Notes under the pieces: model-generated | The model's database searches: none | Seen by the model: only the letters and a program-made list of their open reading frames with translations | What the model was told of the DNA's origin: nothing | Translations under genes and position numbers: made by a program | Shown here: positions 1-5,392 of the stretch, one piece after another | How positions within the stretch are numbered: position 1 is the stretch's first letter | Layout: each line of letters starts with the position of its first letter | DNA from: JAZLIL01 sp045617405 | Lineage (GTDB): Bacteria; Bacillota; Clostridia; Lachnospirales; Lachnospiraceae | Direction: 5' to 3' | DNA length: 6,719 bases | NCBI GenBank assembly: GCA_045617405.1 | Contig: JAZLIL010000044.1 | Span: forward strand, 1-6,719

Positions 1-540
1 TTTGAGGGTGTGAAGGCATCGAAGGATTACACGGCAGGGAGCGGGCTTATCGAGAAACGCCGTATCACGGATATAAACATCATGCGAAGCGTTGTACACG
101 ATGCGAAGGGTATGCTCTACGAGGCAGGAATCGCACTCGGAACCGATTTCGAGGTTGAGCTCTCGCATCACTACGGAATGCAGCATTTCAGACAGGTCGG
201 TGCTATCATAATCAACATTGTGAACCGCGAGTACTGCAAGAAGCTTATCATCGTTCTTCCCGGCCAGAAGCATCCGAATCATCTTCATAAGGTAAAGGAG
301 GAGACCTTCCAGCTGCTCTACGGAGATCTGACCGTGGATATTGAAGGGCAGAAGAGTTTCATGAAGCCCGGGGATATAAAAACCGTTCTTCGCGGAGAAA
401 ACCACGCTTTCACATCTCAGGGCGGAGCAATCTTTGAGGAGATTTCGACAACTCATGTACGAAACGACTCCTACTACGACGATCTTCGTATCAGTGCAAT
501 GGACCCGCTCGAAAGGAAGTCAATTCTCAAGAACTGGTAA
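1..540 (+). CDS. C-terminal cupin domain of a probable nonulosonate (NeuB-type) synthase, 5' truncated by window
   Basis: The frame is open from the first base and ends with TAA, so only the C-terminal ~179 codons are present; the GTG at base 10 is probably an internal Val. Counting that GTG as residue 1, residues 85-105 fit the cupin motif 1 pattern G(X)5HXH(X)4E(X)6G exactly (G85, H91, H93, E98, G105), and PGD at 120-122 followed by H132 fits cupin motif 2. These residues would bind a metal. The preceding stretch with ELSHHYG (50-56) and NREYCKKL (72-79) matches, from memory, the tail fused behind the NeuB and SAF domains in sialic-acid-synthase family proteins of Clostridia and Leptospira. 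Such enzymes condense phosphoenolpyruvate with an amino sugar to make nonulosonic acids for surface glycans or flagellin. The catalytic barrel would lie left of the window, so the synthase assignment is inference, while the cupin fold is seen directly. A stand-alone sugar-isomerase-like cupin is the alternative. Confidence 0.6.
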   Translation, partial: FEGVKASKDYTAGSGLIEKRRITDINIMRSVVHDAKGMLYEAGIALGTDFEVELSHHYGMQHFRQVGAIIINIVNREYCKKLIIVLPGQKHPNHLHKVKEETFQLLYGDLTVDIEGQKSFMKPGDIKTVLRGENHAFTSQGGAIFEEISTTHVRNDSYYDDLRISAMDPLERKSILKNW

Positions 541-672
541 TGAAACGGAAAAGCGGGCAGCGTAACAGAAAGCTGGCAGCAAAGTTAACCATTTTTCAAA
601 AAGAACTGGTAACGAAGCGGAAAAACGGGCAGCGTAACAGAAAGCCTGCAGCAAAGTCAACCGATTTCAAAA
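529..672 (+). repeat. 72-bp direct tandem duplication spanning the stop codon of the cupin gene
   Basis: Copy 1 is 529-600 and copy 2 is 601-672. Over the first 62 aligned bases I count six substitutions; the last ten differ by a one-base offset. Copy 1 begins inside the coding region, so the codons for Lys-Asn-Trp and the stop are reproduced at 601-612. The unit is a multiple of three. A shorter, poorer resemblance continues to about 700 but is too weak to call a third copy. No clear hairpin-plus-T terminator for the upstream gene is visible here. Confidence 0.85.
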
Positions 673-698
673 AACCGTCAGCGGAAGAAAAAAGTTAG
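540..698 (+). CDS. Possible 52-aa basic small ORF overlapping the cupin gene stop (TAATG)
   Basis: An ATG at 540-542 shares its A with the upstream TAA, an arrangement typical of translational coupling. The frame runs to TAG at 696-698. The predicted peptide is very rich in Lys, Arg, Gln and Asn, and contains two 24-residue units created by the 72-bp tandem duplication; the motif GQRNRK occurs at residues 6-11 and 30-35. There is no good Shine-Dalgarno close to the ATG, so translation would depend on re-initiation. Between the two copies, the base changes in this frame are mostly non-synonymous (Met/Thr, Ser/Asn, Leu/Pro, Leu/Ser, Ile/Asp), which argues against selection on the peptide. I do not recognise it, and it may be fortuitous. 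Confidence 0.25.
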   Translation: MKRKSGQRNRKLAAKLTIFQKELVTKRKNGQRNRKPAAKSTDFKKPSAEEKS

Positions 699-707
699 CA
701 CTTATGG

Positions 708-737
708 TTAAGATTGTTTCAGAATGTCCGATATAAT
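708..737 (+). promoter_or_regulatory. Sigma-A-type promoter for the secreted protein gene
   Basis: A perfect TATAAT at 732-737 is preceded after 18 bp by TTAAGA at 708-713 (4 of 6 matches to TTGACA). Transcription would start near 744, giving a leader of roughly 190 nt before the ATG at 937. This region lies beyond the tandem duplication and is the best promoter match in the interval. Confidence 0.5.
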
Positions 738-772
738 TGTTGAATAATAAGTTGGCTCAGATTAAAGGCAAC

Positions 773-786
773 TGTTATTAATAACA
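773..786. repeat. 14-bp perfect AT-rich palindrome in the early leader
   Basis: TGTTATTAATAACA is its own reverse complement, and the wider sequence at 772-790 is nearly symmetric with one extra base. It lies about 30 bp after the predicted transcription start, where a DNA-binding operator or a weak RNA hairpin would both be possible. Which of the two it is, if either, cannot be told from sequence. Confidence 0.4.
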
Positions 787-809
787 ACAGGTTACTTTAC
801 TTATTTGCC

Positions 810-906
810 GAAAACAGCGACTCCCAAGGACCGAAGGTCCCGTACACCGGAGGGAATCCGGAGACAACGCGGTTTTCAGAGTCTGAGACCAAGGAAGGTT
901 CAGGAC
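810..906 (+). ncRNA. Candidate structured 5' leader (three-way junction with competing hairpin)
   Basis: Bases 810-819 pair with 868-877 (nine pairs, one A-G mismatch) and enclose two perfect 5-bp hairpins: 828-832 with 836-840 (loop GAA) and 847-851 with 857-861 (loop GGGAA). Junction bases 822-825 (TCCC) can pair with loop bases 852-855 (GGGA), a possible pseudoknot. A separate hairpin, 871-879 with 883-890 (eight pairs, one bulge), reuses bases of the closing stem, so the two folds exclude each other. A further bulged helix, 881-890 with 897-906, is also possible. This is the architecture of a cis-regulatory RNA. There is no T-run before the gene, so any control would act on translation or stability. 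It does not match the c-di-GMP, purine, TPP or c-di-AMP riboswitch consensus sequences I remember. All pairings are hand-derived. Confidence 0.45.
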
Positions 907-922
907 TTATTAAACAAAACAC

Positions 923-929
923 AAGGAGG
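923..929 (+). promoter_or_regulatory. Ribosome binding site fixing the start at 937
   Basis: AAGGAGG lies seven bases before the ATG at 937, which opens a textbook signal peptide. This decides the start against the longer frame from TTG at 805, whose 44 extra codons fall inside the structured leader and would bury the signal peptide. Confidence 0.9.
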
Positions 930-936
930 TATTGCT

Positions 937-3258
937 ATGAAAAAGATCAATTGGTTAAAGGGTCTGATGTTTGGCCTTTTAGCATTTGCTTTTTTAGCCG
1001 GTTCATTTGGCGCCGTTACAGCCAAAGCCGAGTCTAAGGACACAAAGGTTAAGGTAACGTTTTATGTTGGAGAAAAAGAATCCTCTGAAAAGAAGCTCGC
1101 GGTAGAAATCGATGCTGTTGATGCGGATGGCGACCCTACAACAACAAATGATGTCACGGCAAAAGCCGATTACGAAGTTGATGTAGTAAAGCTTGCAGCA
1201 GATCTCGGATACACAGACAAGTGGGCAGCAAAGATTGCTGCGGTAGAAATTACGGACACTACTAATACGTTCAAGTATGATGCAATCGGCGGAGCTCCCG
1301 CGGGAACAAAGGTTAAGCTCATTGCCAAGGATACAGCTGTTTTGGCAGATAATGAATTCTTTGTAGCGGTTCAGGATCTTTTCACCTGGAATTACGATCC
1401 GGCAAAGGATGCAGTAGTTGTTACGGCGGATCGTAATTTTGTAAATCCTGCAAAGGCGAATGGTTCTCTTTCAATCTGGTATGCGGAGGTTAAGAACGGT
1501 TCGGCATCACTTAAGGGAAGCAAATTTGCAAAGAAGGCCGTATCGGACGGTAAGCTTGTTATTTCACTTTCTGACAAGACTAAGGGCGTAAAGATTGACA
1601 ATTCGAAGGTCGTAAATCTTTTCGTTACAGCAACAAAGCCTGCTGACGATGCTACAAGCTACAGTGCAAATGTTGTAGTACAGCCCACAAACGCAAAGAA
1701 ACTTAAGGTGGAAGTAAACTACGCTGTTGCAGCAAAGAACAGCAATGCTGTTGCAATATCATCCATCTACACAGAGGATGCAGGCAAGAATAAGGCTACA
1801 CTTGTTGAACCGAAGATTGCAGATCCTGCTGATCCTAAGGCAGAAGAAATCAAGGCAGTAAACGAGTATGATAAGGTTGCAGGAAAGCTCCAGTACTCCA
1901 TCGATGAAGGCAAGAACTGGTACTACGTTTCAGCATTCTGCGCACTTAACGGAAATTATGTCGACGGAAGCATGGATACGACTTCATTGAAGACTACAAT
2001 CAAAGGTATTACAGGGCTGAGTGATGATGATAAAACAGCAATTGATGGTTTATTTGATAAGCTTTCGAAAGTGTACAACCCTGAAGAGTACAAGGCATTT
2101 GTTGATCTTTTTGAAATGATGGCTACAAAGGAAATCGTTGATGAAGCATTTGGTGCTGAGTATGAGCAGAACTTCAGCGGCGAAAACCTCTACGAATGGA
2201 TGAGCGCAGGTAAGAAGGTTCAGTTCAGAATGGGCGGTCAGATTAAGTACGCATTAGCAGCAGATAAGACATTTGAGGCAGTTCGTACTTCCAAGCCCGT
2301 TAAGGTTTCTTTAAAGAAGCCGGCAAGGGCAGCAGCAAAGATTAAGCTTGACGCAGCAGCTAACTCACTTGCCCTCAAGAATGGTTATGATTTCGCTGTT
2401 AAGTTAACTGAAGTTGATGCAAAGGATTTAGCAGTTGAGGATTACTTCACAGTTCTTCCTTACAACAAGAGCGGTGCTGTTGAGGCAAATGCAATCATCG
2501 ACACTGAGAAGTTTGTACCCGCAAAGTACAGTGATGAGACAGCCGGAATGTACACGACAGTTAAGTACAAGGCACTCGGAATCGATACTATTGTTGCAAA
2601 GGAAAATGCAGACAGAGAAGCTATAAATGAGGCAAATAAATCGACAACCGGTTGGACTGATTTACCTCTCATTGGTGACGGCCAGGAAATCTTCATCTAT
2701 GTCAGAAAGTCTGCAGCAGCAGGAAAGCCTGCACAGGTAGCTACAAAGGTTAAGGTTAATACGCCTGCAGCAGCACCTGTAGTTACAGCAGATACAAAAA
2801 CAAAGGATGGGAAGCAGTCAGTTCTTGGTACAGGAGATGCAAAGGGCAAGTTTACAAGCAAGGGTCTTGATAAGCTTGAGTTTGCAATTATTGACCACTC
2901 CGACATCACAGTAGAACCTGAAAATAAGGCTGCAAGTGCAGGTAAGCCTGCAGTCAAGGCCGGCGATATCACTGCAAGCAAGGTTGACTGGACAACAGTT
3001 AAGTGGGCAGCAGTTTCAAAACTCACAACCAAGTCTAAGACAAAGTATGCACTTACCGGTGAATCTGCAAGCAATCACAGTTATTCAGATGATTGCTACA
3101 TCGTTTTAAGAACAGCAGGTCAGAAGGATAAGGCATTTGCTTCAAAGCCGATGGCTACGAAGATTATTTCTGAGTACACAAATACTCCTGCTAAGGCCGG
3201 TGAAGAAGGCGAAGTTCAGATCCTTTGGGTAAAAGTTGACTGGGCAAAGGCTGACTGA
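937..3258 (+). CDS. Secreted Lys/Ala-rich repeat protein, probable cell-surface protein
   Basis: The product is a 773-aa protein. Residues 1-31 form a signal peptide: MKK start, hydrophobic core at about 9-28, and an A-K-A site before Glu32, so export by the Sec route is expected. The mature part is rich in Ala, Lys, Asp, Val and Thr, with only two cysteines and mostly alternating beta-type sequence. Similar segments recur in the C-terminal half, each with a hydrophobic strand, an Arg, and a later (S/T)K(P/V)-type strand: about 429-459 (QFRMGG... VRTSKPVKVSL), 585-610 (IFIYVRKS... ATKVKV) and 720-742 (CYIVLRTAG... ASKPMATKI). LQYSIDEGKNW at 318-328 resembles the strand-turn of Ig or fibronectin-like modules. 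No LPXTG, SLH, choline-binding or C-terminal membrane segment is visible, so attachment to the cell is unexplained. It has its own promoter, leader and terminator, suggesting a monocistronic and possibly abundant surface protein. I do not recognise a named family. Confidence 0.85.
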   Translation: MKKINWLKGLMFGLLAFAFLAGSFGAVTAKAESKDTKVKVTFYVGEKESSEKKLAVEIDAVDADGDPTTTNDVTAKADYEVDVVKLAADLGYTDKWAAKIAAVEITDTTNTFKYDAIGGAPAGTKVKLIAKDTAVLADNEFFVAVQDLFTWNYDPAKDAVVVTADRNFVNPAKANGSLSIWYAEVKNGSASLKGSKFAKKAVSDGKLVISLSDKTKGVKIDNSKVVNLFVTATKPADDATSYSANVVVQPTNAKKLKVEVNYAVAAKNSNAVAISSIYTEDAGKNKATLVEPKIADPADPKAEEIKAVNEYDKVAGKLQYSIDEGKNWYYVSAFCALNGNYVDGSMDTTSLKTTIKGITGLSDDDKTAIDGLFDKLSKVYNPEEYKAFVDLFEMMATKEIVDEAFGAEYEQNFSGENLYEWMSAGKKVQFRMGGQIKYALAADKTFEAVRTSKPVKVSLKKPARAAAKIKLDAAANSLALKNGYDFAVKLTEVDAKDLAVEDYFTVLPYNKSGAVEANAIIDTEKFVPAKYSDETAGMYTTVKYKALGIDTIVAKENADREAINEANKSTTGWTDLPLIGDGQEIFIYVRKSAAAGKPAQVATKVKVNTPAAAPVVTADTKTKDGKQSVLGTGDAKGKFTSKGLDKLEFAIIDHSDITVEPENKAASAGKPAVKAGDITASKVDWTTVKWAAVSKLTTKSKTKYALTGESASNHSYSDDCYIVLRTAGQKDKAFASKPMATKIISEYTNTPAKAGEEGEVQILWVKVDWAKAD

Positions 3259-3305
3259 TACGGTCTGAAGAAATTGTCGAAAGACTAAATAACAGAATAG
3301 CAGAT

Positions 3306-3347
3306 AAAACAGGGACCGCCGGGCAATGCCCGTCGGTCCCTGTTTTT
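3306..3347 (+). terminator. Strong intrinsic terminator of the secreted protein gene
   Basis: Bases 3309-3324 pair with 3328-3343 (15 of 16 pairs, one C-T mismatch) around the three-base loop AAT, followed by T3343-T3347. The flanking AAAA at 3306-3309 extends the stem with the T-run and could let it work weakly on the other strand too. It lies about 50 bp after the stop codon. Confidence 0.92.
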
Positions 3348-3360
3348 CGTCAGGACTGTG

Positions 3361-3407
3361 AAAAAGCGATGCAGGCCTTTTGCATGCGATATGCATCAAA
3401 GCCTGCA
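3361..3407 (-). terminator. Probable intrinsic terminator of the FliK-like gene
   Basis: Read on the minus strand, a hairpin with about 15 pairs (3370-3376 with 3401-3407, 3378-3380 with 3398-3400, 3381-3385 with 3391-3395; a one-base and a two-base bulge) is followed after four bases by TTTTT (complement of 3361-3365). It lies about 50 bp after the minus-strand stop codon. The short gap before the T-run makes it weaker than the neighbouring terminator, with which it stands tail to tail. Confidence 0.6.
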
Positions 3408-3458
3408 GGCAGATGTGCAGCGGCAATACTTCGCTGTTAGCAAAAAGGTGTGCAAGGA

Positions 3459-5204
3459 TTAAGCTCGCCTGTCAAAGCTGTAGGTCTTTAATCCGGTTCC
3501 GGGTGTAACAGGAGGAAGTCCGGGTGTTTCAGTCTCCTTTTTGTCGGCAGACTGTTCAACTTTGCAGCTTGCCGCGTATCCGTGGTGCGAAAGGATTGCA
3601 TTCAGCTCGGGAAGACGTGAACGCAGAAGCGAAACCGATTTCTCATCTGCGAGCGTAAACGTAAGAGCGGCATTCATTTTGTTCATTCTTATCATGACGT
3701 TCGTAGTTCCGAGGTTTGTCATGTCAAGATGCAAAAGCACGGACACTCCGTCCGAAGCATCTTTCTTTCCGTGCTTCCTTTTGTAGACAAGTAATTCACC
3801 GTTTACTGTTTCTTCGCTCATCTTTATCGGAAGCTGGATGAAGGCGTAGGCATCGCTCAGGTTTCGCATTGTCTCGAAGCTTTCCCGGACATTTTCTGCT
3901 CTGTCGGCGAGCCGCTGTCCTTTCTCTCCAAGTTCTTTTGAAGCCTCGGCAAGCTTTCGCATTGTCATTTCCATTTCACGGAAATAGCGTGAAATCCGTC
4001 CCTTTTTCATCAGCTCCTCAGGTTCCGGTCTGAATCGTTTTGAAAGCAGATCGGGAAGGGAAGCGTCCTGCTGCGTTCTTGCCGTTTCACTGCCGCCTTT
4101 TGCGATCTGCAGTTCCGGCGTTTCGCTGCCGATGGCTGCAATCCGCGGTTCCGACGCTTCGCTGCTGCCGTTAATTATCTGTGATTTTGTCGTATCGCCG
4201 GCATCATTTGTAATCGGTTGATCCAATCCGGTACTGAAATCTTTTGCAAACTGAGGCTCCATTGCTTCGCTGCCGATGCCTGCAATCCGCGGTTCCGACG
4301 TATTATTGCCGTCTTTTGCAAACTGCGGTTCCGACGCTTCGCTGCCGCCGCTTACTATCTGTGATTTCGCCGCTTCGCTTGCGTCTTTGGTAATCTGACT
4401 ATTTGATGCTCCATCAAAGTCTCTTACAAACTGCGGTTCCGACGCTTCGCTGCTACCATTTGCAATCTGCGGCCCTGCCGTTTCGCTGCCGCTGTTTAAA
4501 ATCTGCTGTCCCTGCGATTCACTGCCGTCTTTTGAAACCTGTGTACCTGATACTTCCGTACTGCCTTGTAATTCCTTTGAACCAAGCTCCTCACTGAGAC
4601 CTTTACCAATCTGAAAATCAAGGCTCTTTATATCACCCTTTTCGGTAACAAGACCGGATTCAGGGCGAAGGATGCTTGCTGCCTCAAGGTCTTCGGCCAG
4701 GAGAGCATCCTTTATCGATTGCTCAACCTCAGGCGGAAGAGATGTATCACGAAGAACTTCAAGCAGACCGTCAAGTGCTTTGCCTGCCGTCCACCCTTCG
4801 TCCGTGAGGGCATTGAAGAAGGCAACCCGAAGCGGTGTGGGTTCGATTCCCTGCTGCTTCATCTCTACGGCCCTTGCGGGAGAAAGATCGGGACTTCGCA
4901 GAAGGTCACGGCTCAGCATTTGCAGAGTTTCTTTGTCTACGGGCATGGCATGGGAGGCAAGCTCCATCACCATCTCAAGATTTCGCTCACTGGCAGTCAC
5001 ATTTGCTTCGTTAAGCGCTTTTGAAGCAAATTCGGTGTTTGAAAGCAGCGTGGCAGATTGTGTGTCCTGCGTGTCGACGCGTGATTTTGCATCGGAAAGT
5101 GAAGAAGCTTCGGCATCTGCGGCTCCTTCGGTTTCCATTTCATCAGGTCCGGTTCGAAATCCTGCATAGTCGTTTATTTTGTTGTTAACTGAAAGCTCGC
5201 TCAT
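3459..5204 (-). CDS. FliK-like flagellar hook-length control protein with a 12-residue tandem repeat
   Basis: The product is 581 aa. Residues ~455-550 look like the C-terminal hook-length domain of FliK: IQLPI at 456-460, then LHLDMTNLG at 491-499, a strand pair, and LLRSRLPELNAILSHHGY at 526-543, matching the family pattern of L-x-P/N-x-L-G, variable strands, then a helix ending in a Gly-aromatic. FliK measures hook length and switches the flagellar export gate to late substrates. Residues ~45-180 are a helical N-terminal domain, 221-376 are thirteen 12-residue repeats, and ~400-450 is a charged, coiled-coil-like helix. The C-terminal end YSFDRRA is a tail I associate with Lachnospiraceae proteins of this type. 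No signal peptide is present, as expected for a type III export client. The ATG at 5204 is preceded by GAGG with five bases between. No other flagellar gene is visible in the window, so its exact role (hook ruler or a related assembly factor) is inferred. Confidence 0.7.
   Translation of the reverse strand: MSELSVNNKINDYAGFRTGPDEMETEGAADAEASSLSDAKSRVDTQDTQSATLLSNTEFASKALNEANVTASERNLEMVMELASHAMPVDKETLQMLSRDLLRSPDLSPARAVEMKQQGIEPTPLRVAFFNALTDEGWTAGKALDGLLEVLRDTSLPPEVEQSIKDALLAEDLEAASILRPESGLVTEKGDIKSLDFQIGKGLSEELGSKELQGSTEVSGTQVSKDGSESQGQQILNSGSETAGPQIANGSSEASEPQFVRDFDGASNSQITKDASEAAKSQIVSGGSEASEPQFAKDGNNTSEPRIAGIGSEAMEPQFAKDFSTGLDQPITNDAGDTTKSQIINGSSEASEPRIAAIGSETPELQIAKGGSETARTQQDASLPDLLSKRFRPEPEELMKKGRISRYFREMEMTMRKLAEASKELGEKGQRLADRAENVRESFETMRNLSDAYAFIQLPIKMSEETVNGELLVYKRKHGKKDASDGVSVLLHLDMTNLGTTNVMIRMNKMNAALTFTLADEKSVSLLRSRLPELNAILSHHGYAASCKVEQSADKKETETPGLPPVTPGTGLKTYSFDRRA
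4077..4544 (-). repeat. 36-bp in-frame minisatellite, 13 units, inside the FliK-like gene
   Basis: Residues 221-376 divide without gaps into 13 units of exactly 12 residues, with a loose consensus (P/S)-(Q/R)-(I/F)-A-(K/N)-x-G-S-E-A-S-E. Several units, such as those ending GSSEASE or GGSEASE, are nearly identical, while others have drifted (for example QPITNDAGDTTK). Residues 209-220 may be an eroded extra unit. The stretch is rich in Ser, Glu, Gly and Ala and is likely extended or disordered, in the position of the FliK ruler segment. Confidence 0.9.
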
Positions 5205-5209
5205 GTCTG

Positions 5210-5213
5210 CCTC
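5210..5213 (-). promoter_or_regulatory. Ribosome binding site of the FliK-like gene
   Basis: On the minus strand GAGG lies five bases before the ATG at 5204, supporting this start. Upstream (higher coordinates), TATAAT reads on the minus strand at 5264-5259, but without a good -35 partner. Confidence 0.6.
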
Positions 5214-5284
5214 GCTGTTTTGACGTACATACTGTCAGGTGTGAATCCCCGGTGGAAAATTATATGATTCGGCTTGCCATAATC

Positions 5285-5299
5285 TGACTATATATCGGC
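5285..5299 (-). promoter_or_regulatory. Possible flagellar sigma (SigD/sigma-28) -10 element for the FliK-like gene
   Basis: On the minus strand GCCGATAT (5299-5292) differs by one base from the sigma-28 -10 consensus GCCGATAA, and would start transcription about 80 nt before the FliK-like ATG. The expected TAAA about 15 bp upstream is absent (CACT there), so this is a half-match. A second, poorer site, TATA-N15-GCCGAATC, lies just downstream. The motif is suggestive mainly because of the flagellar gene that follows. Confidence 0.3.
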
Positions 5300-5375
5300 G
5301 GCGGTTTCATTTCAAGTGATGTTTTTCAAGAAGTTTGTCAAGGTAGGACCGACCAATCTTGATAAACAGCCGCCG
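5296..5375. repeat. Nested inverted repeats between the FliK-like and Fic genes
   Basis: CGGCGGCGGTTT at 5296-5307 pairs with 5364-5375 in 11 of 12 positions across a 56-bp spacer. Inside it, GTTTGTCAAG at 5333-5342 pairs with 5358-5367 (nine Watson-Crick pairs plus one G-T on the plus strand), and a near copy, GTTTTTCAAG, lies at 5321-5330. The inner and outer pairings share 5364-5367 and exclude each other. No T-run follows on either strand, so a terminator is unlikely. A leader fold or a protein-binding array is possible. Confidence 0.45.
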
Positions 5376-5378
5376 CAT
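5307..5378 (-). CDS. Doubtful 23-aa basic small ORF in the Fic/FliK intergenic gap
   Basis: On the minus strand an ATG at 5378-5376 opens 23 codons ending in TGA at 5309-5307. The peptide begins MRRLFIKIGRSYLDKLL and has an amphipathic, helix-like pattern. It starts just after the Fic stop codon. The upstream frame is open for only a few codons before a TAG, and there is no convincing Shine-Dalgarno. It coincides with the inverted repeats described for this gap, so an RNA or DNA role competes with a coding one. I do not recognise it. Confidence 0.2.
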   Translation of the reverse strand: MRRLFIKIGRSYLDKLLEKHHLK

Positions 5379-5392
5379 TCTCGTGACTTTAG

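Noticed and set aside
810..906. Known riboswitch (c-di-GMP-I/II, purine, TPP, c-di-AMP)
   Set aside because: None of the conserved core strings of these classes that I remember is present, so the leader is listed only as an unassigned structured RNA.
805..936. N-terminal extension of the secreted protein from TTG at 805
   Set aside because: It lies in the structured leader, lacks an RBS, and would place 44 charged residues before a clear signal peptide; the ATG at 937 has AAGGAGG at proper spacing.
3142..3426. 94-codon minus-strand frame across the convergent intergenic region
   Set aside because: It runs through two terminator hairpins and the antisense of the secreted protein gene's 3' end; no RBS or recognisable sequence.
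4077..4544. CRISPR-like periodic repeat
   Set aside because: The 36-bp period has no unique spacers, the units are degenerate, and all lie in frame within one coding sequence.
4672..5169. 165-codon plus-strand frame opposite the FliK-like gene
   Set aside because: Antisense shadow: Ser/Arg/Ala-rich translation typical of a complementary frame, no RBS, and the minus-strand frame has clear family features.
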